NCBI GenBank assembly: GCA_964577365.1
Contig: CAZNYP010000008.1
Location: 1-26,400 of the forward strand
Direction of reading: 5' to 3'
Length of the DNA stretch: 26,400 bases
Source of the DNA: JAGOVB01 sp964577365
Lineage (GTDB): Bacteria > Patescibacteriota > Minisyncoccia > Phycocordibacterales > PALSA-1337
The position numbers and the translations under genes were made by a program. Shown in pieces: positions 21,532-26,400 of the stretch; the stretch's first letter is position 1, and the number at the start of each line of letters is the position of its first letter. The notes under the pieces are model-generated. The model saw only the letters and a program-made list of their open reading frames with translations. It did not search any database and was not told the origin of the DNA.

Positions 21532-21605
21532 GCGCCCGTAGCTCAGCTGGTTAGAGCGCTCCCCTGTCACGGGAGAGGTCATGGGTTCGAGTCCCACCGG
21601 GCGCG
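21532..21605 (+). tRNA. tRNA-Asp (GUC)
   Basis: Acceptor GCGCCCG/CGGGCGC, D arm GCTC/GAGC, anticodon arm CTCCC-CTGTCAC-GGGAG with anticodon GTC, T arm ATGGG-TTCGAGT-CCCAC, discriminator G. CCA is not encoded. Confidence 0.94.
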
Positions 21606-21611
21606 CAGAAG

Positions 21612-21649
21612 TTGTCCACATTTACAGGTGAACGTACGTTCACTATAAT
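21612..21649 (+). promoter_or_regulatory. umuDC promoter
   Basis: TTTACA (21621-21626), a 17-bp spacer and TATAAT (21644-21649) form a strong sigma-70 promoter. The -10 ends 7 nt before ATG 21656. TTGTCCACA (21612-21620), one base from a DnaA box, abuts the -35. Confidence 0.8.
21628..21643. promoter_or_regulatory. SOS (LexA) box of Gram-positive type
   Basis: GTGAACGTACGTTCAC is a perfect 16-bp palindrome that contains GAAC-N4-GTTC, the core of the Bacillus-type LexA box. It fills the spacer between -35 and -10 of the umuDC promoter, the expected place for a repressor that blocks RNA polymerase. lexA itself is not in the window. Confidence 0.8.
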
Positions 21650-21655
21650 GTGTAC

Positions 21656-21940
21656 ATGCATACGATAGACGCAGTAGGGACCATGAGTCTCGATGAATAC
21701 ATAGTAAAAAACAAAGAGGCTACCTATATGCTTTCGGTGGTTGGTGATACTCTTGTCGAATTTGGCATGCATGATGGCGATATGGTGCTCGTCGAACGAG
21801 GACGTATCCCAAAGATCGGAGACCTCGTCATCGCATGGCATGGAGATTCGTTTCGTATTAGAAAATATAGTATTCAAAATGGCCAAGAATCATTGCATGC
21901 AGAAGCGGTCGTGATCGCTATCATACGCAAATATGTCTAA
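21656..21940 (+). CDS. umuD: UmuD-like protein, truncated and lacking the catalytic residues
   Basis: This 94-residue protein aligns with the UmuD/LexA S24 peptidase core: LDEYIVKNKEATYMLSVVGD, MHDGDMVLVERG, IGDLVIAWHGDSFRIRKY. The nucleophile Ser of the GDSM motif is Thr32 (GDTL), and the catalytic Lys of the TVKKL motif is Arg69 (RIRKY), with Lys70 next to it. The N-terminal arm that holds the self-cleavage site is mostly missing: only about 11 residues precede the LDEYI segment, and the whole protein is shorter than E. coli UmuD'. It may work as a ready-made UmuD' that needs no RecA-driven cleavage (inference). The start is ATG 21656 and not GTG 21650, because the promoter predicts a leaderless mRNA. 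It overlaps umuC by 8 bases. Confidence 0.85.
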   Translation: MHTIDAVGTMSLDEYIVKNKEATYMLSVVGDTLVEFGMHDGDMVLVERGRIPKIGDLVIAWHGDSFRIRKYSIQNGQESLHAEAVVIAIIRKYV

Positions 21941-23105
21941 GGTATTTTTGCATATCGATGGCGATGCATTCTTTGTCGGGTGTGAAGTATCGCTGAATCC
22001 TCGTTTGCGTGGGCTACCAGTCGTCACTGGTGGCGAGCGTAGTATCATCACTGCGCTCTCATACGAGGCAAAAGCTCTTGGTCTCACACGTACACTGCCT
22101 GTTTTTCGTGTAAAAAAGGATTTCCCACAGGTCATTGTGCTGGACTCCCAATACTCTGCCTACCAGATATTTTCACAGCGCATGTTTGCGATCGTGCGAC
22201 GCTTTACGAGTGAGGTAGAGGAATACAGCATCGACGAGTGTTTTGCCGATCTATCGCACTGTGCTGATCCTGTAGAGGTCGCTCAAAAAATACAGACATC
22301 GATCCACAATGAACTGGGCCTCACGGTATCCGTCGGTCTCGCTCCTACAAAGGTCCTCGCAAAAACCGCTTCAAAGCAGAAAAAACCACATGGATTCACT
22401 TCGTTTCTGAGTGAGTGCAATATCCTGGATATGTCGATTGGAAAGATCTGGGGTGTAGGGCGTGCGACGAGCGCTTCGTTTGTAGGATATGGTATCACCA
22501 CAGTAGGTCATTTTTTGGCAAAGGATTTTTCTTGGGTGAGTCAGTACCTCGCAAAGCCGTATCAGGCGCTATGGTATGAGCTGCAGGGGAAAAGTGTGCT
22601 ACCACTTCACACGACACATGAGGACAGCCAGAGCATCGCTCATACGCGCTCTTTTTATACTCCATCGAGAAGTGATGCGGTGGTGTGGGCTGAGCTTTTG
22701 AAAAATATAGAGGGGGTCTGTCTCAAGGCACGGGAGCAGGGTATGGATGCACGCGAAGCCTCGATTTTTATAAAAACCCAAGGGTTCGAGTATATTAGTG
22801 CTCAGATTAGCTTTTCTGAACCACTTTCAGACCCTATTTCTATTGCACGTCTCGTCCGTACTGAGTTTTCTAAGCTTTTCAAAAAAGGCATACTCTATCG
22901 CGCGACTGGTATCACCCTGCGCAGCCTCGTCCCACGAAACTCTGTACACTCGCTATTTTCCAAACCACTTTACAATACACTCTTTGATATCGTCGACCGA
23001 CTTTCATACAAACACGGCGAAGGGATTTTGCGTCTGTCGGGAAGCAAAGTGCGCGAGGTGGAAAAGAGGCCGATGGCTATCCTGTCGCTGGGTAATGTCT
23101 CATAA
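21933..23105 (+). CDS. umuC: Y-family translesion DNA polymerase (UmuC/DinB-like)
   Basis: This 390-residue polymerase copies damaged DNA. Catalytic acids are Asp9 in HIDGDAFF and Asp101-Glu102 in EYSIDECF; ALSYEAKALGL is the fingers motif near residues 41-51. LTVSVGLAPTKVLAKTASKQKKPHG is the thumb-palm signature (in two parts: LTVSVGLAPTKVLAK and TASKQKKPHG), and the little-finger domain follows from about 235. Its neighbour and length class (UmuC rather than short DinB) come from the umuD gene upstream, with which it overlaps by 8 bases. Expression should be DNA-damage-induced through the SOS box. No clear beta-clamp-binding motif is visible at the C-terminus. Other Y-family subgroups remain possible. 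Confidence 0.9.
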   Translation: MSKVFLHIDGDAFFVGCEVSLNPRLRGLPVVTGGERSIITALSYEAKALGLTRTLPVFRVKKDFPQVIVLDSQYSAYQIFSQRMFAIVRRFTSEVEEYSIDECFADLSHCADPVEVAQKIQTSIHNELGLTVSVGLAPTKVLAKTASKQKKPHGFTSFLSECNILDMSIGKIWGVGRATSASFVGYGITTVGHFLAKDFSWVSQYLAKPYQALWYELQGKSVLPLHTTHEDSQSIAHTRSFYTPSRSDAVVWAELLKNIEGVCLKAREQGMDAREASIFIKTQGFEYISAQISFSEPLSDPISIARLVRTEFSKLFKKGILYRATGITLRSLVPRNSVHSLFSKPLYNTLFDIVDRLSYKHGEGILRLSGSKVREVEKRPMAILSLGNVS

Positions 23106-23107
23106 GT

Positions 23108-23698
23108 ATGATTAAAAAAGAAATACTAGAAAAGCTATATATCAATGAAAAGAAATCCACTCGACAAATCGGAGTGATTTTAAAGTGCAAAGAACAAAAA
23201 GTAAATTACTGGTTAGCGAAACACCGTATACCAAAAAGGAGTATCTCCGAGGCTGTGTATGATTACAAACATCCAAAAGGTGATCCGTTCACACATAATC
23301 TACCTAAGAATTTAGAGGAAGGGATACTCTACGGACTTGGGTTGGGGCTGTATTGGGGAGAGGGGCAGAAAAGAGGGAAGAATGGTTTAAGAATAACCAA
23401 TTCCGATCCATACGTACTAAAGAATTTTATTCGGTTTCTTGAATTATTCTTTAAGATTGATAAGAACGATTTGCATTTCAGCATACAAGTCCCTAGTAGT
23501 GTTTCTATTGAGGTTGCTGAAAAATATTGGCAGGATATCTTAAGTATTCCTGCGGATCAATTTTATAAGACAATAAAATTACCCAGTCGCGGTATAGGTA
23601 CTTATAAATATAAAAGCGAATATGGTGTTGTAATACTTTATTTTAATAATACTAGGCTAAAGGAACAAATTTGTGATTTGATTGAAAATTTCCGATAA
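23108..23698 (+). CDS. Putative LAGLIDADG-like homing endonuclease with an N-terminal HTH
   Basis: This 196-residue protein has an N-terminal helix-turn-helix-like part (residues about 5-45, with STRQIGVILKCKEQKVNYWL) and a second part with GLGLGLYWGEGQK (77-89), then LRITNSDPYVLKNFIRFLELF. The GLGLYWGEG core with Glu85 and the following NSDPxxLKxF pattern resemble single-motif LAGLIDADG-like proteins of actinobacteria and Patescibacteria. It would act as a dimer if it is a nuclease. It starts two bases after umuC and ends 57 bases before the intron-containing tRNA-Thr gene. The coding sequence is much more A+T-rich than umuDC (for example 23560-23690), which suggests acquisition by transfer. 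No activity is proven. Confidence 0.6.
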   Translation: MIKKEILEKLYINEKKSTRQIGVILKCKEQKVNYWLAKHRIPKRSISEAVYDYKHPKGDPFTHNLPKNLEEGILYGLGLGLYWGEGQKRGKNGLRITNSDPYVLKNFIRFLELFFKIDKNDLHFSIQVPSSVSIEVAEKYWQDILSIPADQFYKTIKLPSRGIGTYKYKSEYGVVILYFNNTRLKEQICDLIENFR

Positions 23699-23737
23699 AT
23701 AGTCTATTCTTACATCTATTGCCGTGGTAATTGTTTT

Positions 23738-23743
23738 TATAAC
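23738..23743 (+). promoter_or_regulatory. Possible -10 of the tRNA-Thr pair
   Basis: TATAAC lies 12 bases upstream of the mature tRNA 5' end and predicts a start near 23750. No clear -35 or TG extension accompanies it. Confidence 0.45.
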
Positions 23744-23755
23744 CAAACCCGGTAC

Positions 23756-24000
23756 GCCGTTGTAGCTCAGTTGGTAGAGCACGTCATTGGTGGGTCGTAA
23801 ACCCCTGCCCATATCACAGTAATGTGAGTATGAATCCCGAATAACGGTTAATATCCGCACTGCGGACAAGACCGTGGCGCCCAGCGCCCGAACGACTGAC
23901 AAGGGTCTCCATTTTGGAGAAAGATACAGTCTAGTCCTCCCGCAAGGTGAGGTGTAAACGAATGACGAGGTCATCGGTTCAATCCCGATCAACGGCTCCA
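23756..24000 (+). tRNA. tRNA-Thr (GGU), interrupted by a group I intron
   Basis: The exons are 23756-23791 (36 nt) and 23961-24000 (40 nt). Joined, they give a 76-nt tRNA: acceptor GCCGTTG/CAACGGC, D arm GCTC/GAGC, anticodon arm CGTCA-TTGGTAA-TGACG with anticodon GGT, T arm ATCGG-TTCAATC-CCGAT, discriminator T and an encoded CCA. The break falls directly after the third anticodon base. It is the only one of the five tRNAs here with an encoded CCA. The next tRNA starts six bases later. Confidence 0.92.
23792..23960 (+). ncRNA. Group I self-splicing intron in the anticodon loop of tRNA-Thr(GGU)
   Basis: The 169-nt intron follows exon base U23791 and ends in G23960, as group I introns do. P1 pairs exon GGU with intron GCC (23807-23809) and has the U-G wobble at the splice site (U23791-G23807). 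P2 is TCAC/GTGA (23814-23827). P5 is ACGGT/ACCGT (23844-23875) with TCCGC/GCGGA inside. P6 is GGCGC-CCA-GCGCC (23876-23888). P7 is GACTG (23894-23898) with CAGTC (23927-23931), P8 is TCTCC/GGAGA (23906-23920), and J8/7 is AAGATA (23921-23926), matching the conserved S element. P9 is CCTCCC-GCAA-GGTGAGG (23936-23952). P3 is only weakly visible as CCC/GGG. No reading frame lies inside. Confidence 0.88.
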
Positions 24001-24006
24001 AAGCAT

Positions 24007-24079
24007 GCCAATGTAGCTCAGTTGGTAGAGCAATGCTTTCGTAAAGCATGGGTCTCCGGTTCGATCCCGGACATTGGCT
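24007..24079 (+). tRNA. tRNA-Thr (CGU)
   Basis: Acceptor GCCAATG/CATTGGC, D arm GCTC/GAGC, anticodon arm ATGCT-TTCGTAA-AGCAT with anticodon CGT, T arm TCCGG-TTCGATC-CCGGA, discriminator T. It is uninterrupted and CCA is not encoded. It is probably co-transcribed with tRNA-Thr(GGU), six bases upstream. Confidence 0.94.
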
Positions 24080-24081
24080 CA

Positions 24082-24118
24082 TTATCCACAAAAGAAGATA
24101 GGTTTTCCATGATAAAAT
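24082..24118 (+). promoter_or_regulatory. Promoter of the giant repeat protein with an upstream TTATCCACA box
   Basis: TGATAAAAT (24110-24118) is an extended -10 with one mismatch; the start would be near 24125, about 7 nt before ATG 24132. A perfect TTATCCACA (24082-24090) ends 22 nt upstream of the hexamer, beside the end of tRNA-Thr(CGU). Confidence 0.65.
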
Positions 24119-24131
24119 AAGGGATAAACCT

Positions 24132-26400
24132 ATGAAGCCGCCCAGTTATTTTGTATGTCGGATCATCCCATCAATCGTTTTGATGGCATTTCTCCTCACA
24201 AGTACTGTCTTTGGCCTAGGAATTTCTGAGGCACAGGCGGCAGCTGTACCCACAGTGCTTAGTTATCAAGGACGACTCACAGATGCATCAGGTAGTCTCC
24301 TCGGTGGTTCTGGAACCAATTATTATTTCAAGTTTTCTCTTTGGACTAATTCTACTATTGGCTCTGGGACAAAACTTTGGCCAACAAGTGCACCTTCATC
24401 TTTTGCTACACAGGTAAAGCAGGGCGTTTTTAATGTAAATATTGGTGATACGACAAATGGCTATCCCGATGCACTCGACTATAACTTTGCAAATGTCTCA
24501 AATATATATCTTCAAGTCGAGGTATCTTCTGATAACGTTTCATTTGAGACACTTTCTCCGCGCCAACTAGTCACGTCGTCTGCTTTCTCCCAGGTTTCTG
24601 GATCAGTGAGCGGAGTGAACGCTTCTACATTCGGAACTACATCACAAATCAATAATTCTGTAGTCTCTGTTGTCTCAACAACCTCGAATTCAGTAGGACT
24701 CACTGTGCGTGGTGCAAACTCTCAGTCGGCGAATATATTTGCTGTACAAGATTCTGCAGGTTCAGGACTTTTGTCTGTAAGTGCATCTGGCGGTCTACAG
24801 GTAGGGGCTCTGGCTAATTGTAATACAATCGATACTGATGCAAGTGGTAACTTTATCTGCGGTACTGACGAGGGAGGGGTGGGTAGTGCATGGGCTACAA
24901 CGTCAAATGAGTACTGGTTGACTACACAGACGACAAGTGGTCTCTCTGAGGGATCAAATCTTTATTTTACGAATTCACGTGCTGATGCTCGTGCAGTTGC
25001 AATACTGGCAGCTACGACCACCCTCAACAACCTCACTACACTTCGAGGCCTTACTGACCTCATCACCACAAACGCAACCACCACCACCTTTACCCTCGGT
25101 TCTGACTACGTGACTGACCTCACCGGTTCAAACCTTTCGATCGTCAACGGCGCACTCACCGCTACTCTCGACGGTGCATTCTCAACCACCTCAGCTGACT
25201 TCTGGGAGACTACACAGTCACGATGGTCAACATCATCTGACTCTCTTGCGTTTGATGAACGCCTCGCAGGAACCACGACCCTTCCAAACCTCGCCATCCT
25301 CCGCGGTCTCACCGACCTCATCGCAACTCGCGCAACCACCACGAACGCCACGTCGACCAACCTTGCAGTCACCACTCTTGCGGTGGGTACGGACATCATC
25401 AGTGATATCACTGGTACCGGACTCTCGGTAATGAACGGAGCTCTTACTGTGACAGTGACTGACACAGCTTTCTCAACGACCTCTGCCGACTATTGGGATT
25501 CACTCATATCTCGCTGGGCAACCACCTCAGATTCATACGCTTTTGATACACGATTGGCAGCTACCACCACCCTCAACAACATCACCACCCTCGGTAGTCT
25601 CTCTCTTCCAATCACTCAAACTACAGGAACACTCTCTGTATCACGAGGAGGAACAGGCCAGACTTCATTTGGACAAGGATGGCTCGCATCTGATGGTACT
25701 ACCATCACTTCATCTACATCACCAACTGTTGCATACATCACTGCTACCTCAACCACTGCAACATCTACATTTCCAATACTTTCAGCAAATACCTTGCTGA
25801 TCTCAAGTCTATTGAACTGTGACACCCTCGATACAGACGCTTCTGGAAGAATTGTTTGCGGAGCGGATGCTGGAGCAGGAGGGGGACTCACTTCACTCAA
25901 CGGTCTCATAAACTCTACACAGTCATTTGCGACAACATCTGATACAAATATCGGACTGTCTATCGTTTCTTCAGGTTCAACTCACACCTTCAGTCCTACA
26001 TGGACAGGTACACTCTCGGTAGCACGAGGAGGTACTGGTCTTGGTAGTTTTACAAATAATCAGATCCTTATAGGTAATGCGTTAGGAGGTATATCTCAAG
26101 TTTCAACCTCGTCCCTCGGTCTCCTCACCACAAACGTGGCTGAAGGCACCAACCTCTACTTCACGAACGACCGTTTCGACACCCGCCTCGCAGCAACGAC
26201 CACCCTCAACAACATCACCACACTTCGAGGCCTTACTGACCTCATCACTACAAACGCAACCACCACCACCTTTGCGCTCGGTGCTGACTACATCACTGAC
26301 ATCACTGGCTCAAACCTTTCAATCGTCAACGGTGCACTTACGGCCACTCTCGACGGTGCATTCTCAACCACCTCAGCTGACTTCTGGGAGACTACACAGT
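24132..26400 (+). CDS. Giant secreted repeat protein (adhesin- or fibre-like), 5' part
   Basis: The frame is open from ATG 24132 to the window end (756 complete codons) with no stop, so the gene continues beyond 26400. It begins with a Sec signal peptide (hydrophobic core IVLMAFLLTSTVFGLG, likely cut in SEAQAA, about residue 37). A first domain with VLSYQGRLTDASGSLL, YYFKFSLWTN, QGVFNVNIGD and LSPRQLVTSSAF follows. The rest is Thr/Ser-rich and beta-prone, with repeated blocks: EGxNLYFTNxR, TTTLNNxTTLRGLTDLI, FSTTSADFWETTQSRW, TGTLSVxRGGTG, and CNTIDTDASGNFICG (a second form reads CDTLDTDASGRIVCG). The SVARGGTG motif also occurs in phage tail fibres. It is probably a cell-surface protein for attachment (inference). 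Confidence 0.85.
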   Translation, partial: MKPPSYFVCRIIPSIVLMAFLLTSTVFGLGISEAQAAAVPTVLSYQGRLTDASGSLLGGSGTNYYFKFSLWTNSTIGSGTKLWPTSAPSSFATQVKQGVFNVNIGDTTNGYPDALDYNFANVSNIYLQVEVSSDNVSFETLSPRQLVTSSAFSQVSGSVSGVNASTFGTTSQINNSVVSVVSTTSNSVGLTVRGANSQSANIFAVQDSAGSGLLSVSASGGLQVGALANCNTIDTDASGNFICGTDEGGVGSAWATTSNEYWLTTQTTSGLSEGSNLYFTNSRADARAVAILAATTTLNNLTTLRGLTDLITTNATTTTFTLGSDYVTDLTGSNLSIVNGALTATLDGAFSTTSADFWETTQSRWSTSSDSLAFDERLAGTTTLPNLAILRGLTDLIATRATTTNATSTNLAVTTLAVGTDIISDITGTGLSVMNGALTVTVTDTAFSTTSADYWDSLISRWATTSDSYAFDTRLAATTTLNNITTLGSLSLPITQTTGTLSVSRGGTGQTSFGQGWLASDGTTITSSTSPTVAYITATSTTATSTFPILSANTLLISSLLNCDTLDTDASGRIVCGADAGAGGGLTSLNGLINSTQSFATTSDTNIGLSIVSSGSTHTFSPTWTGTLSVARGGTGLGSFTNNQILIGNALGGISQVSTSSLGLLTTNVAEGTNLYFTNDRFDTRLAATTTLNNITTLRGLTDLITTNATTTTFALGADYITDITGSNLSIVNGALTATLDGAFSTTSADFWETTQ
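25011..25219 (+). repeat. Long repeat unit in the giant protein gene, copy A
   Basis: This stretch and 26193-26400 are about nine-tenths identical at an offset of 1182 bp (394 codons). It encodes the TTTLNNLTTLRGLTDLI to STTSADFWETTQ blocks. A more diverged third copy is at about 25263-25510. Confidence 0.85.
26193..26400 (+). repeat. Long repeat unit in the giant protein gene, copy C (cut by the window end)
   Basis: Second close copy of the unit at 25011-25219, shifted by 1182 bp with no length change. It is probably longer, because the window ends inside the repeat. Confidence 0.85.

Noticed and set aside
21391..21886. Minus-strand frames with RTHDLSRDRGAL and similar
   Set aside because: They are antisense to tRNA-Asp and to the start of umuD.
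23657..24091. 144-residue minus-strand frame with PGSNRRPMLYESIALPTELHW-like text
   Set aside because: It is antisense to the two tRNA-Thr genes and the intron.
24512..25909. Frames on either strand inside the giant repeat gene
   Set aside because: They are shadows caused by the low-complexity ACC/CTC-rich codons of the real plus-strand gene.
24940..26400. CRISPR array
   Set aside because: The repeats are long, imperfect and in frame with a protein; there are no short identical repeats with unique spacers.
1..26400. UGA recoded as glycine, as in some Patescibacteria
   Set aside because: Several genes end naturally at TGA at overlapping operon junctions, for example 1306-1308, 14832-14834 and 18924-18926.

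Overview
This window looks like a chromosomal segment of a Candidate Phyla Radiation (Patescibacteria) bacterium, most likely of the Parcubacteria/Paceibacteria group. The grounds are a type IV pilus machine with no secretin gene in view, a stand-alone SWIB-domain protein, a ComF protein without its zinc finger, a very large secreted repeat protein rich in Thr and Ser, tightly packed genes with almost no Shine-Dalgarno sequences, and a tRNA gene interrupted by a short group I intron. UGA is used as a stop codon (for example at 1306-1308 and 14832-14834), so the code is the standard bacterial one and not that of Gracilibacteria/SR1. The lineage is an inference from gene content.

Layout. 1-2410: a DUF5872-like gene, then an operon of a DUF2585 membrane protein, a small membrane protein, a METTL7-like methyltransferase and a YdjM-type membrane protein, closed by a bidirectional terminator. 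2467-3355: two small minus-strand orphan genes, each with its own promoter and terminator. 3477-4210: a SWIB protein convergent with comF. 4233-11373: pilM, pilN-, pilO- and pilP-like genes, pilB, a lone response-regulator receiver, pilT and pilC. 11464-16414: two tandemly duplicated pilin cassettes, a third pilin, a GspG-like pseudopilin, prepilin peptidase pilD and four minor-pilin genes. 16415-20308: ligA, a small coiled-coil protein, gatC and gatA. 20323-24079: a membrane-anchored protein with a HEPN-like motif, five tRNA genes (initiator Met, a second CAU tRNA, Asp, intron-containing Thr-GGU, Thr-CGU), a small secreted protein, an SOS-type umuDC pair and a LAGLIDADG-like protein. 24132-26400: the start of a giant secreted repeat protein that runs off the window.

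How the parts fit. Pilus, prepilin peptidase and ComF together suggest DNA uptake and/or attachment to a host cell. The main regulatory theme is that in at least six genes the -10 hexamer ends exactly 7 nt before the start codon, so their mRNAs should be leaderless; this also decides three uncertain start codons.

Most notable items: (1) a compact 169-nt group I intron in the anticodon loop of tRNA-Thr(GGU), with a free-standing LAGLIDADG-like gene 57 bp upstream; (2) a umuDC operon behind a perfect Gram-positive-type SOS box, in which UmuD is only 94 residues long and has lost both catalytic residues; (3) pervasive leaderless promoters, including a 22-bp divergent comF/pilM promoter; (4) duplicated pilin cassettes that carry their own terminator-promoter module; (5) TTATCCACA boxes at a near-constant distance upstream of three promoters.
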